Made by a program: the position numbers and the translations under genes | Shown here: positions 34,126 through 42,897 of the stretch, piece by piece | How the letters are laid out: the number at the start of each line of letters is the position of its first letter | Numbering within the stretch: the stretch's first letter is position 1 | Assembly: GCA_963810485.1 (NCBI GenBank) | Contig: CAWENQ010000007.1 | Coordinates: 434,001-498,000, forward strand | Direction: 5' to 3' | Length of the DNA: 64,000 nucleotides | DNA from: DATKFM01 sp963810485 | GTDB taxonomy: Bacteria; Pseudomonadota; Alphaproteobacteria; Dongiales; Dongiaceae | Notes under the pieces: model-generated | The model's database searches: none | What the model saw: only the letters and a program-made list of their open reading frames with translations | Told to the model about the DNA's origin: nothing

Positions 34126-34626
34126 ATGACCGACACCGACAGCGGCGCGCCTGCGCCCACAACACCTTATCGCGCGCCGCCCATCGTCATCCTGGCCCAG
34201 TATCTGAAGGACCTGTCCTTCGAGAGCCCGAACGCGCCGGCAATCCTCAGCCAGGCCCTCGATGTGCGGCAGGGACGGGTGGGCGTCGATTTGCGGATCA
34301 CGCCGGTGAGCCCGCCGAATTTCGAAGTGGTGCTGAAGCTGCGGGTCGAGGCGACCCACGAAGGCAAGGCGGCCTATCTGGTGGATATGGAGTATGCCGC
34401 CATGGTGCAGATCGGCGAGGTGCCGGAAGACAAGATCGAGCCGCTGCTGATGATCGAGACGCCGCGGCTGATCTTCCCCTATCTCCGGGCACTGGTGACG
34501 CAGTTGACGCGGGAAGGCGGCTTCGCGCCCCTGCTGGTCAACCCCATTGATTTCCACGCGCTGTATCGCGACCACAAGAAGAAATCGGCGGCGGCGCAGG
34601 GCGGCGGCGAGCCGGCGCAGGCCTAG
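34126..34626 (+). CDS. secB: Protein-export chaperone SecB
   Basis: A 166-residue protein with the SecB core: PPIVILAQYLKDLSFESPNA, FEVVLKLRVEA, AYLVDMEYAAMVQI and IETPRLIFPYLRALV, the last being the conserved SecA-contact/tetramer segment. SecB holds preproteins unfolded and delivers them to SecA. The Ala/Gly-rich tail after about residue 150 is variable in the family. It is convergent with dnaQ at a 9-bp spacing, the usual order in alphaproteobacteria. Confidence 0.95.
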   Translation: MTDTDSGAPAPTTPYRAPPIVILAQYLKDLSFESPNAPAILSQALDVRQGRVGVDLRITPVSPPNFEVVLKLRVEATHEGKAAYLVDMEYAAMVQIGEVPEDKIEPLLMIETPRLIFPYLRALVTQLTREGGFAPLLVNPIDFHALYRDHKKKSAAAQGGGEPAQA

Positions 34627-34635
34627 GGCCGCGCC

Positions 34636-35310
34636 TCACGCATTCCAGATCGGTTCCCTGAGCTGCTTGAGCAGCTCGGCATGGGCCGCAAGTTCGGCTT
34701 CGCTGGCGGCATGGGCACGCGGCGGACGCGCCTGGCGCTCGCCCACGACCGAGAGAGTCCGCGCGCGAGACCGTGACGCCACCAGCTCCAGCCCCGCCTG
34801 GCGGCCGCCGATCAGCTCCAGATAGACCGACGCCAGGAGCTCAACATCCAGCAGCGCGCCGTGGAAATTGCGCGCGGAATTGTCGACGGCAAAGCGCTTG
34901 CACAGGGCGTCGAGGCTGGCCGGAGCGCCGGGAAATTTCTGCCGCGCCAGCAGCAGCGTGTCGACGGCGCGGGTGTAGTCCAATCCGGGCTTCCCGGCGC
35001 GGGTGAGTTCGGCGTTCAGGAACCGCATATCGAATTCGGCATTGTGGATCACCAGCGGCGCATCGCCGATAAACTCCAGGAATTTCTCCACAATGTCGGG
35101 GAAGCGCGGCTTATCGGCGAGGAATTGACCGGTCAGTCCATGGATGGCGGCCGCATCGGTCGGCATATCCCGCTCAGGATTGAGATAGACCTGATAGTGG
35201 CGGCCGGTGGGAATGTGGTTGCTGAGCTCCAGGCCGGCGATTTCCACCACCCGGTGCCCGTCTTTGGGATCGAGACCTGTGGTTTCGGTATCGAGGACGA
35301 TCTCTCGCAT
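34636..35310 (-). CDS. dnaQ: DNA polymerase III epsilon subunit (3'-5' proofreading exonuclease)
   Basis: A 224-residue exonuclease. Exo I is VLDTETTGLDP, exo II HNAEFDMRFLNAEL and exo III HGALLDVELLASVYLEL, giving the DEDDh catalytic residues. The C-terminal part (from about residue 175) contains the variable tail that binds the alpha subunit. It lies downstream of coaE (21 bp gap) in the same strand, a stable arrangement near the alphaproteobacterial origin. Confidence 0.96.
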   Translation of the reverse strand: MREIVLDTETTGLDPKDGHRVVEIAGLELSNHIPTGRHYQVYLNPERDMPTDAAAIHGLTGQFLADKPRFPDIVEKFLEFIGDAPLVIHNAEFDMRFLNAELTRAGKPGLDYTRAVDTLLLARQKFPGAPASLDALCKRFAVDNSARNFHGALLDVELLASVYLELIGGRQAGLELVASRSRARTLSVVGERQARPPRAHAASEAELAAHAELLKQLREPIWNA

Positions 35311-35331
35311 GGATGGATCTCAATCCCGTTG

Positions 35332-35958
35332 TTAACGCCGCACGCGCCGCAGCCCGCGATGCGGCGGCCGTGAGACTCTTAACACGGCCAGGGCCTGCTT
35401 GAGAATCCGCAAAGCGGTGCGTCGATCGAGGCCGGTGGGAATCACCACATCGGCGCGCCGCAACTTCTCCTCATCCGATAGCTGACGCCGGCGAATCGCG
35501 GTCAACCGCTCCCGGGTCATGCCGCGGCGGGCCAGCACCCGCTGCTCCTGCAGGAAGCGGGGCGCGGCCACCACCATCGCGGCGTCGCACCGCGTATCGC
35601 CGCCGGTCTCGAACAGCAGCGGGATATCCAGCACGGCGATGGGACGGCGAGCGGCATGCGCCCGGCGCAGAAAGGCGATCTCGCTGCGGCGGACGCGGGG
35701 ATGGATCAGGGCCTCCAGCCGGCGCAGTGCGGCCGGATCGTCAAACACTTTGGCGCCGAGCGCCGGCCGGTCGACGCCATCGACTCCGGTGACGCCGGGA
35801 AATGCCGCTTCGATCGCCGCAATCAACTCGCGATCCCTGCGGAGCAGGCGATGGACCTCTGCATCGGCGTCATGGACGGGAATGCCGAGACGCCGCAGCG
35901 CCGCCGCCGCTGTCGATTTACCCATGCCGATGGAACCGCTCAGGCCGATAACGCGCAT
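35332..35958 (-). CDS. coaE: Dephospho-CoA kinase
   Basis: A 208-residue P-loop kinase that phosphorylates dephospho-CoA in the last step of CoA synthesis. Walker A is GLSGSIGMGKSTAAA, the substrate part is IPVHDADAEVHRLL, and the late VVAAPRFLQEQRVLARRGM is typical. Lies 3 bp downstream of aroE with dnaQ following, so probably one transcript ppsR-maf-aroE-coaE-dnaQ. Confidence 0.95.
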   Translation of the reverse strand: MRVIGLSGSIGMGKSTAAAALRRLGIPVHDADAEVHRLLRRDRELIAAIEAAFPGVTGVDGVDRPALGAKVFDDPAALRRLEALIHPRVRRSEIAFLRRAHAARRPIAVLDIPLLFETGGDTRCDAAMVVAAPRFLQEQRVLARRGMTRERLTAIRRRQLSDEEKLRRADVVIPTGLDRRTALRILKQALAVLRVSRPPHRGLRRVRR

Positions 35959-35961
35959 GGC

Positions 35962-36822
35962 CTAGGGCGCCAGGTCGGCCAGGATGAACCCCCGCAACGC
36001 CGGCGTCACGGCAGGCTCGACACCGAACCAGGCGCTAAAGCCGGGCCGCGCCTGATGCAGCAGCATGCCCAGGCCGTCGACGGTGGCCAATCCGCGGGCG
36101 CGGGCAGCCGCCAGCAGCGGCGTCTCCAGCGGCACATAGACGATGTCGTAGACCACAGCCGTTGGCGGCAGCGCTTGCAGGTCGATATCCAGCGGCGGCT
36201 GGCCCTTCATGCCCAAGGTGGTGCCGTTCACCAGCAGCGCCGCGCCGTTCAAGGCCGCGCCCGATTGTTCCCAGGCATAGGGCTTGATCGGTCCGCCGAT
36301 ATCGCGGGCGAGCTGTTCGGCGCGCGCGGCGGTCCGATTCACCAGGCGCAGCTCCGGCACGCCCGCGTCCACCAGGGCCGCGGCAACTGCGCGGGCCGCG
36401 CCGCCGGCGCCAAGCAGCACGGCAGCACCTTGGCCGGGCTGCCATTGCGGCGCCGATTGCCGGAGATTTTCGAGAAACCCGAATCCGTCGCTGTTGCTGC
36501 CATCAAGCGTGCCATCGGCGGCGGCTATGATGGTGTTGACCGCGCCGATGCGGCGGGCCTGCGCGGTCACCCGGTCGACCGCCGACAGCGCCGCCTCTTT
36601 GTGGGGCAGCGTGACATTGGCGCCGGCGAATCCCAGCAGTGGCAAAGCGCGGATAGCGTCGCGCACTTGTTCCGGCCGCACTGCCAGCGGCAAGTAGGCG
36701 CCGTCGATGCCATAGGAATTTAGCCAAAAGCCATGCAGGCGCGGCGATCGGGAGTGTGACACCGGCCAGCCGATAATGCCGGCCAGCTTGGTCTTGCCGC
36801 TGTGGGTGACGATCGCCGTCAT
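35962..36822 (-). CDS. aroE: Shikimate dehydrogenase
   Basis: A 286-residue NADPH-dependent enzyme reducing 3-dehydroshikimate. The substrate-binding SHSRSP motif is in GWPVSHSRSPRLHGFWL, the catalytic lysine/aspartate in TLPHKEAA and SDGFGF, and the cofactor loop in LLGAGGAARAVAAAL. Its start overlaps the maf stop (ATGA). Full-length by family standards. Confidence 0.96.
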   Translation of the reverse strand: MTAIVTHSGKTKLAGIIGWPVSHSRSPRLHGFWLNSYGIDGAYLPLAVRPEQVRDAIRALPLLGFAGANVTLPHKEAALSAVDRVTAQARRIGAVNTIIAAADGTLDGSNSDGFGFLENLRQSAPQWQPGQGAAVLLGAGGAARAVAAALVDAGVPELRLVNRTAARAEQLARDIGGPIKPYAWEQSGAALNGAALLVNGTTLGMKGQPPLDIDLQALPPTAVVYDIVYVPLETPLLAAARARGLATVDGLGMLLHQARPGFSAWFGVEPAVTPALRGFILADLAP

Positions 36823-37463
36823 GTGATTGCGATTCTGCTGTCCCGGAGGAACCCGAGCAATGGCAACAGCGGCAGGCCTAGAATCGTGAAATGGTCGCCG
36901 CTGATGGCGCTGAAAAGCTGCGCCCCCAGCCCTTCGATCTCATAGCCGCCGACAGTCGTCAGGATGTTGTCGCCCATGGCGTCCAGATATCGCGCGAGAA
37001 ATTCGTCGCTGCAAGGACGCAGGGTCAGGACCGCGCGGCCGGTATGGTGCCAGAGCCTTAACCCATCCTTTACCACGACGGCGGCGGAGATCAGCTCATG
37101 GGATTTTCCGCGCAAGCGTTGCAACTGATCGAGCGCATCGGCGCGGCTCGCCGGCTTGTCGAAGTGCTGCCCGTCGCACTCCAGGACCTGATCGGCACCG
37201 ATGACATAGCTGCCGCCATGACGGGATGAAACGCGCTGGGCCTTGAGTTCCGCCAGCGTCTCGGCGATCGCGGAACCCGGCGCCTTGGCGGCGCGCAGCG
37301 AGTGCTTTACTTCCTCTTCATCAACCGCCGGCTTCACGACATCGAAACGCAAGCCGGCGGCGCGCAGCATGTCGGCACGGGCTCTGCTGCCGGACGCTAA
37401 TATAAGGTGTGTCGTGGAATTGCACAGGGCGGCGCGATCCGTGGCTTCGATCGCGCCGGTCAT
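36819..37463 (-). CDS. maf: Maf-family nucleoside triphosphate pyrophosphatase
   Basis: A 214-residue protein with the Maf start LILASGSRARADMLRAAGL, the conserved EEEVK in VDEEEVKHSLRAAK and the active-site VIGADQVLECDG. Family members hydrolyse non-canonical or modified nucleotides such as dTTP/UTP. Overlaps ppsR and aroE by 4 bp each, so it is translated in a chain. Confidence 0.94.
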   Translation of the reverse strand: MTGAIEATDRAALCNSTTHLILASGSRARADMLRAAGLRFDVVKPAVDEEEVKHSLRAAKAPGSAIAETLAELKAQRVSSRHGGSYVIGADQVLECDGQHFDKPASRADALDQLQRLRGKSHELISAAVVVKDGLRLWHHTGRAVLTLRPCSDEFLARYLDAMGDNILTTVGGYEIEGLGAQLFSAISGDHFTILGLPLLPLLGFLRDSRIAIT

Positions 37464-38305
37464 TCGAGCGCCGCCTCGCCGCCCCGGTATTTGCTGAGCA
37501 TTTGAATGATCGACGCAGCGGTCTCCTCGATCGAGCGGCGCGTGACATCCAGAACGGTCCAGTTGTTTTCTGCGCAGAGACGCCGCGCCTGCGCCACTTC
37601 CTTGCGCACCACTTCAGGATCCACATAGTCGGTGTCTTCGGCCTGGGACAGCAGGTGCAGACGATTGCGCCGCACTTGAACCAATTGCGCGGGATCTTTC
37701 GTCAGGCCCACCACCATCGGCCGGCGCGCCGTCAACAGTTCCGGCGGCACCGGGCAACCGGGCACGATCGGCACGTTCGCCGCCTTGATGCCGCGATTGG
37801 CGAGATAGATGCAAGTCGGCGTCTTCGACGTGCGGGATACGCCCACGAGGATGACGTCAGCCAGATCGTAGTCCTGTGCCGACTGGCCATCGTCATGACT
37901 GAGCGCGAAGTTCATGGCATCGATGCGGCCGAAATATTCGGCATCCAGTTCATGCTGCCGTCCCGGCAAGCCCTGCGCCTGCATGCCCAGATGACTGGCG
38001 AGAGCCATGATCACGGGATCGAGCACGGGGATGCAGGGGACCTGCAGCCGATGACAGCCGGCGACCAGCTCCATCCGCAGCTTCTCGTTGACCATGGTAA
38101 AGAGCACCGGGCCCGGATGCGCCTCGATCCCCGCCAGCACTTTCTCCAGTTGCTTGGAGGTGCGGATCAGGGTCCAGGCATGTTCATGGGGTTCCACCTG
38201 GTCGAACTGGGCAAGACAAGCGCGGGCGACGCTGTTGATCGTCTCGCCCGTGGCGTCGGAAACGAGATGCAGATGGAAAATCTTGGCCGGTTCGATGCTG
38301 TTCAC
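37460..38305 (-). CDS. ppsR: Pyruvate,phosphate dikinase / PEP synthase regulatory kinase-phosphorylase
   Basis: A 281-residue DUF299-family protein that controls PPDK or PEP synthase by ADP-dependent phosphorylation and Pi-dependent dephosphorylation. Signature features are FHLHLVSDATGETINSVA and the P-loop-like GVSRTSKTPTCIYLANRG, then IVPGCPVPPELL. Starts with GTG. It is the first gene left of the putative origin; in Caulobacter the homologue is the origin-flanking gene opposite hemE. Confidence 0.94.
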   Translation of the reverse strand: MNSIEPAKIFHLHLVSDATGETINSVARACLAQFDQVEPHEHAWTLIRTSKQLEKVLAGIEAHPGPVLFTMVNEKLRMELVAGCHRLQVPCIPVLDPVIMALASHLGMQAQGLPGRQHELDAEYFGRIDAMNFALSHDDGQSAQDYDLADVILVGVSRTSKTPTCIYLANRGIKAANVPIVPGCPVPPELLTARRPMVVGLTKDPAQLVQVRRNRLHLLSQAEDTDYVDPEVVRKEVAQARRLCAENNWTVLDVTRRSIEETAASIIQMLSKYRGGEAALE

Positions 38306-38715
38306 GGAGACGACAATCCTGGGAGTCCTGGGGAGAAGCCGGGTTGCGGCAACATGGTTGCCAAAGGATTACCGATCCCGGTCATTGCGTCCACCGCCGT
38401 TGCGACAGCGAGTGCCGTTCTTCGCGGGTTCGGTACGACTCCTGTTATTCGCAGTCACCCACAGTTTTTCCACACGTTGATCGCCGGGCGCAGTCACAGG
38501 ATCGGGGTGAGAAACCCGGTCTTTCGAGATTATCCCGGCTACTCCCAGCCTGTGATCAGTCGATCCACATATCCCCGGCCGCCTGTGAACAAGCCCTTGA
38601 AATCCCTTAATCCCGGTGTTTCAACCCTATCCACTATCCACTACTACTTCTCTAGATTCTTAGAATAGTAGAAGCAGAGGCAGCTGAAGTTGCCTCCAGC
38701 CTGCCAGCGGAACCC
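38306..38715. other. Putative chromosomal replication origin (ppsR-hemE intergenic region)
   Basis: A 410-bp divergent gap with no gene. DnaA-box-like sequences on the + strand are TTTTCCACA (38466-38474, fits TTWTNCACA) and CGATCCACA (38561-38569, one mismatch from the Caulobacter G-box TGATCCACA); TGTGAACAA (38584-38592) reads as a degenerate box on the other strand. Two direct CTATCCACTA copies start near 38618, and a relatively AT-rich stretch with ATTCTTAGAAT follows (38640-38672). The position, next to hemE and near parAB/parS, equals the Caulobacter origin. Genes on each side point away from it. No dnaA is in the window. Confidence 0.6.
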
Positions 38716-39762
38716 GTGACGTCACAGAACTCCACCCTCATCGAGGTCCTCAGGGGACGTGCGGCTGCCCGGACGCCGCTCTGGCTGATGCGCCAGGCCG
38801 GGCGCTATTTGCCGGAATACCGGGCGCTGCGGGAGAAATCCGGCGGATTCATGGAAATGTGCCTGACGCCGGCGTTGGCGGCGGAGGTCACGCTCCAGCC
38901 GGTGCGGCGATTTCCGCTGGATGCCGCCATTCTATTCTCCGATATCCTGATGGTGCCCCATGGTTTGGGCCAGCCGGTCCGGTTCGAAGACGGCCGCGGT
39001 CCGGTGCTTGACGCCATTGATCGGGCCGATGACCTGAAACGATTGGATTCCACGGGTTTCGGTCAACGGGTGGCGCCAGTCATGGCGGCGATCCGCCTGA
39101 TCCGGGAGAAGCTACCCGAGGAGACGGCGCTATTGGGATTCGCCGGCGCCCCTTGGACAGTGGCGAGCTACATGATCGAGGGCGGTTCCAGCCGTGACTA
39201 TGAGAAAGCAAAAGCCTGGGCCTATGGCGACAGCGCCAGCTTCGCTCGCTTGATCGAGATCCTGGTTAATGCGACCAGCGACTATCTGCTGGCGCAGATC
39301 GCGGCCGGTGTGGACGCGGTGCAGATCTTCGATAGCTGGGCCGGCGCCTTGGCGGCGGTGGAATTGCAGCGCTGGGGTCTCGAGCCGACGACGGAAATCG
39401 TCCGCCGGGTCAAACAGCGATATCCGGATGTACCGGTGATCGTTTTCCCCCGGGGCGCCGGAGTCTCCTACGCCGATTATGCCAGCCGATGCGATTGCGA
39501 TGCGCTGAGTTTGGATCAAAGCCTGCCGTCGGCCTGGGCGGCGCGGGAATTGCAGCCGAAGAAAGTCCTGCAGGGCAATCTGGATCCGCTGCTGGTCGTC
39601 CAAGGCGGCGTTGCCATGAAAGCGGCGGCGGAAAATATCCTTAAGACGTTTGGCGCCGGCCGCTTCGTCTTCAATCTCGGCCACGGCATCCTGCAGACCA
39701 CGCCGCCGGATCATGTGGCCGAGCTCTGTGACATCGTGCATGGCTGGCGGGGAATGGCTTAA
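38716..39762 (+). CDS. hemE: Uroporphyrinogen decarboxylase
   Basis: A 348-residue enzyme converting uroporphyrinogen III to coproporphyrinogen III. The signature PLWLMRQAGRYLPEYRALR is near the N terminus; GFAGAPWTVASYMIEGG and FDSWAGAL are also conserved. Starts with GTG within the palindrome GTGACGTCAC. It leads the heme operon hemE-hemH-hemJ with very short gaps (2 and 9 bp). First gene right of the putative origin. Confidence 0.96.
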   Translation: MTSQNSTLIEVLRGRAAARTPLWLMRQAGRYLPEYRALREKSGGFMEMCLTPALAAEVTLQPVRRFPLDAAILFSDILMVPHGLGQPVRFEDGRGPVLDAIDRADDLKRLDSTGFGQRVAPVMAAIRLIREKLPEETALLGFAGAPWTVASYMIEGGSSRDYEKAKAWAYGDSASFARLIEILVNATSDYLLAQIAAGVDAVQIFDSWAGALAAVELQRWGLEPTTEIVRRVKQRYPDVPVIVFPRGAGVSYADYASRCDCDALSLDQSLPSAWAARELQPKKVLQGNLDPLLVVQGGVAMKAAAENILKTFGAGRFVFNLGHGILQTTPPDHVAELCDIVHGWRGMA

Positions 39763-39764
39763 CC

Positions 39765-40805
39765 ATGACGCGGGTTGCCGTCGTCATGTTCAATCTCGGC
39801 GGCCCCGACAGTCTGGCCGCAGTCGAGCCCTTCCTGTTCAATCTCTTCAACGACAAGGCGATCATCGCCACCCCTCAGCCGCTGCGTTGGCTGCTGGCGC
39901 GGCTGATCTCCCGGCGGCGGGCGCCGATCGCCAAGGAGATCTACGCCAAGATCGGCGGCAGCTCGCCGCTGCTGCCCAACACCATCGCCCAGGCGCGGGC
40001 CCTGGAGCGGGCGCTTTCAGGAATCGGCGAGGTAAGGGCTTATCCCTGCATGCGATATTGGCATCCGATGGCGCCGGCGGTGGCCCGGGAGGTGGCGGCG
40101 TTCAGGCCGGACCGGATCATCCTGCTGCCGCTCTATCCGCAGTTCTCATCCACGACCACGGCGTCATCCTACCGTTCATGGATCGACGCGGCGGCGCAGG
40201 CCGGATTGCCGGAGCCCGGGCAGTTGCTGTGCTGCTATCCCGGCCAGCCGGGCATGGTTAAGGCGCTGGCGGGCCTGGTGCGGGCCGGCGTGGACAAGGC
40301 GCTGGCGGCCGGTTCGGGAACGCCGCGGGTCCTGTTCTCGGCCCACGGATTGCCGAAGCGCATCGTCGACCGCGGCGATCCCTACCCCGATCAGGTAAAA
40401 CAGACCGCCGAGCTGGTGGCGGAGGCCGCGGAACTCGCCGCCGGCCAATGGCTGGTCTGCTATCAGAGCCGGGTCGGACCCCTGGAATGGATTGGCCCCT
40501 CGACCGATGAGGAGATCCGCCGGGCTGGCGCCGGCAAGATGCCGCTGGTGGTGGTTCCCATCGCCTTCGTGTCGGAGCATTCGGAGACCCTGGTGGAACT
40601 CGACCTGGAATATGCCCATCTGGCGCAGCAGGCCGGCGTTCCCGCCTATGTCCGGGTGCCGACGGTAGGCACCGAGCCGGACTTCATCGATGGGCTTGCC
40701 GCTATGGTAAAGACGCTGCTGGCCGGTGAGCGGCAGGTGGCGTCTGCAACGGATCGGCGTATCTGCGCCGCGGCGGCAAGTTGCTGTCTGAACCAGGCGG
40801 CCTAG
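39765..40805 (+). CDS. hemH: Ferrochelatase
   Basis: A 346-residue enzyme inserting ferrous iron into protoporphyrin IX. Motifs: VVMFNLGGPDSLAAVEPFLF, LPLYPQFSSTTTAS, the catalytic histidine in VLFSAHGLPKRIVDRGDPYP, YQSRVGPLEWI and AFVSEHSETLVELD. The C-terminal tail contains a C-x5-C-C pattern (ICAAAASCC), which may bind a [2Fe-2S] cluster as reported for some alphaproteobacterial ferrochelatases; a fourth ligand would have to come from elsewhere. Coupled to hemE. Confidence 0.95.
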   Translation: MTRVAVVMFNLGGPDSLAAVEPFLFNLFNDKAIIATPQPLRWLLARLISRRRAPIAKEIYAKIGGSSPLLPNTIAQARALERALSGIGEVRAYPCMRYWHPMAPAVAREVAAFRPDRIILLPLYPQFSSTTTASSYRSWIDAAAQAGLPEPGQLLCCYPGQPGMVKALAGLVRAGVDKALAAGSGTPRVLFSAHGLPKRIVDRGDPYPDQVKQTAELVAEAAELAAGQWLVCYQSRVGPLEWIGPSTDEEIRRAGAGKMPLVVVPIAFVSEHSETLVELDLEYAHLAQQAGVPAYVRVPTVGTEPDFIDGLAAMVKTLLAGERQVASATDRRICAAAASCCLNQAA

Positions 40806-40814
40806 GGTAGCGCT

Positions 40815-41268
40815 ATGTGGACGGACCTGCTGGCCGATCTCCATCCCTGGATCAAGGCGCTGCATATCATCAGCATCATCGCCTGGATGGCCGGGCTGCT
40901 CTACTCTGCCGCGATTGTATGTTTACCATTGCGATGCGCCCGCGGGCTCGCCGCAGTCCGAGACCTTCAAGATCATGGAGCGGCGCCTGCTGCGGGGGAT
41001 CATGAACCCGGCGATGGCGGCCGCGTTCGTCTTCGGCATCCTGCTCTTGCTGACGCCGGGGGTGGTGGATTGGGGTGCGGCCTGGATCTATCTGAAACTG
41101 CTGCTGGTGGCGGCACTCAGCCACTTCCATCATCTGCTGGGACGCTGGCGCAAGGATTTCGCCGCCGACCGGAACAGCCGGCCGGCGCGTTTTTACCGGT
41201 TCGCCAACGAAGTACCGACGCTGCTGATGATCGTGATCGTCATTCTGATCGTCGTGCGGCCGTTTTAG
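40815..41268 (+). CDS. hemJ: Protoporphyrinogen oxidase HemJ (frameshifted)
   Basis: About 150 residues after removing one extra T near 40905. The start PWIKALHIISIIAWMAGLLY followed by YVYHCDAP, FKIMERRLLRGIMNPAM and LLLVAALSHFHHLLGRW are the HemJ family helices, including the conserved heme-ligand-type His and Arg/Lys residues. It oxidises protoporphyrinogen IX at the membrane and completes the hemE-hemH-hemJ heme set. Four membrane helices. A single insertion in a conserved gene, read as sequencing error. Confidence 0.9.
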
Positions 41269-41528
41269 CGCCTGCTTAAGCCTTTGTTTACCCTGATCAG
41301 ATAGCTCTATTCTCGATTTGACTTCGACGGCGGGTTTCGCTAAAGATTTCAGTGTCCTTGCGCGGGCGTCGCCCGCCGCGCCATTACCCCGACAGAAATC
41401 GATAGTTGCGTAGGGCTGCAAAGCCTGTCGCCTGCCAGGGGACAACCGGCGCGTTGGCCGACATCCCGCACCTTCCCCCGACGGTCAGCCGCCATCCCTT
41501 TCCCGATTATACGGAATCCGAGTCCGCC
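41269..41528 (+). promoter_or_regulatory. rho leader region
   Basis: 260 bp between hemJ and rho. It holds a GCGGGC/GCCCGC stem-loop (41362-41376) without a T run, and an AT-richer section (41280-41345) likely to contain the rho promoter. In other bacteria rho is controlled through its leader; no specific element can be named here. Confidence 0.4.
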
Positions 41529-42785
41529 ATGAATCTGCAGGAGTTGAAGCGCAAGTCCCCGGCCGAGCTATTGGCCTATGCCGAGGAGTTGCAGATCGAG
41601 AGCGCGAGCAACCTGCGCAAGCAGGACATGATGTTCGCCATTCTGAAACAGCTTGCCGATAACGACGTCGCCATCTTCGGCGATGGCGTGCTGGAGATTC
41701 TCCAGGACGGCTTCGGCTTCCTCCGCTCGCCGGAGGCCAATTACCTGCCCGGCCCCGATGACATCTATGTCAGCCCCAGCCAGGTCCGCCGCTTTGGATT
41801 GCGCACCGGCGACACCGTCGAGGGTCAGATCCGCTCGCCGAAGGAAGGCGAGCGCTACTTCGCCCTGCTTAAGGTTAACACGATCAACTTCGACGATCCG
41901 GAGAAAGTCCGCCACCGCATCAACTTCGACAACCTGACGCCGCTCTATCCCGATGAGCGGCTGAAGCTGGAACATGCGGAGCCGACCAAGAAGGATCTCA
42001 CCACGCGCATCATCGACCTGATTTCGCCGCTCGGCAAAGGCCAGCGCGGACTGATCGTGGCGCCGCCGCGTACCGGCAAGACGATCATGCTGCAGAACAT
42101 CGCCCACGCGATCGCCGCGAACCATCCGGAATGCTATCTGATCGTGCTGCTGATCGACGAGCGGCCGGAAGAAGTCACGGATATGTCGCGCACGGTTAAG
42201 GGCGAGGTCGTCAGCTCCACCTTCGACGAGCCGGCGGTGCGGCATGTCCAGGTGACGGAGATGGTGCTCGAGAAAGCCAAGCGCCTGGTTGAGCATAAGC
42301 GCGACGTGGTGATCCTGCTGGACTCCATCACCCGCCTGGCGCGCGCCTACAACACCGTCGTGCCGTCATCGGGCAAGGTGCTCACCGGCGGCGTTGACGC
42401 CAACGCCCTGCAGCGGCCGAAGCGCTTCTTCGGCGCCGCGCGCAACATCGAGGAGGGCGGCTCCCTGACCATCATCGCCACGGCGCTGGTCGATACCGGC
42501 AGCCGCATGGACGAAGTGATTTTCGAAGAATTCAAGGGAACCGGCAATTCGGAAATCATCCTCGACCGCAAGCTGTCGGACAAGCGCACCTTCCCGTCGA
42601 TCGACATCACCAAGTCCGGCACCCGCAAGGAAGAGTTGCTGGTGGACAAGGCGACGCTGTCGAAGATGTGGGTGCTGCGCCGCATCCTGATGCCCATGGG
42701 CGTCACCGATGCGATGGAGTTCCTGATCGACAAGCTGAAGCATTCGAAGAACAACTCGGACTTCTTCAGCTCGATGAACCAGTAG
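41529..42785 (+). CDS. rho: Transcription termination factor Rho
   Basis: A 418-residue hexameric RNA helicase. The N-terminal ELKRKSPAELLAYAEELQIE and cold-shock-like DGFGFLRSPEANYLPGPDDI region binds RNA; Walker A is APPRTGKTIMLQNIA, Walker B VVILLDSITRLARAYN, and the Q/R-loop region includes GGVDANALQRPKRFFG. The ATG at 41529 matches the usual Rho N terminus; a longer upstream reading is not conserved. Complete. Confidence 0.97.
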   Translation: MNLQELKRKSPAELLAYAEELQIESASNLRKQDMMFAILKQLADNDVAIFGDGVLEILQDGFGFLRSPEANYLPGPDDIYVSPSQVRRFGLRTGDTVEGQIRSPKEGERYFALLKVNTINFDDPEKVRHRINFDNLTPLYPDERLKLEHAEPTKKDLTTRIIDLISPLGKGQRGLIVAPPRTGKTIMLQNIAHAIAANHPECYLIVLLIDERPEEVTDMSRTVKGEVVSSTFDEPAVRHVQVTEMVLEKAKRLVEHKRDVVILLDSITRLARAYNTVVPSSGKVLTGGVDANALQRPKRFFGAARNIEEGGSLTIIATALVDTGSRMDEVIFEEFKGTGNSEIILDRKLSDKRTFPSIDITKSGTRKEELLVDKATLSKMWVLRRILMPMGVTDAMEFLIDKLKHSKNNSDFFSSMNQ

Positions 42786-42852
42786 CGGCGCCGCGCGCGG
42801 CCGGCGGCCGCATGGTGAATAATTTCTTAATCCGTCAAGGCGCGGCAAATGC

Positions 42853-42896
42853 CCGGAAATGCGCTGTTTCCGGCGACTCCTTATATATAGGAGTCG
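42853..42896. terminator. Tandem hairpins between convergent rho and the next gene
   Basis: Two adjacent hairpins: CCGGAAA (42853-42859) / TTTCCGG (42867-42873), then CGACTCCT (42874-42881) / AGGAGTCG (42889-42896) with a TATATAT loop. They sit between two convergent stop codons and likely terminate transcription from both sides. Confidence 0.6.
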
Positions 42897-42897
42897 G

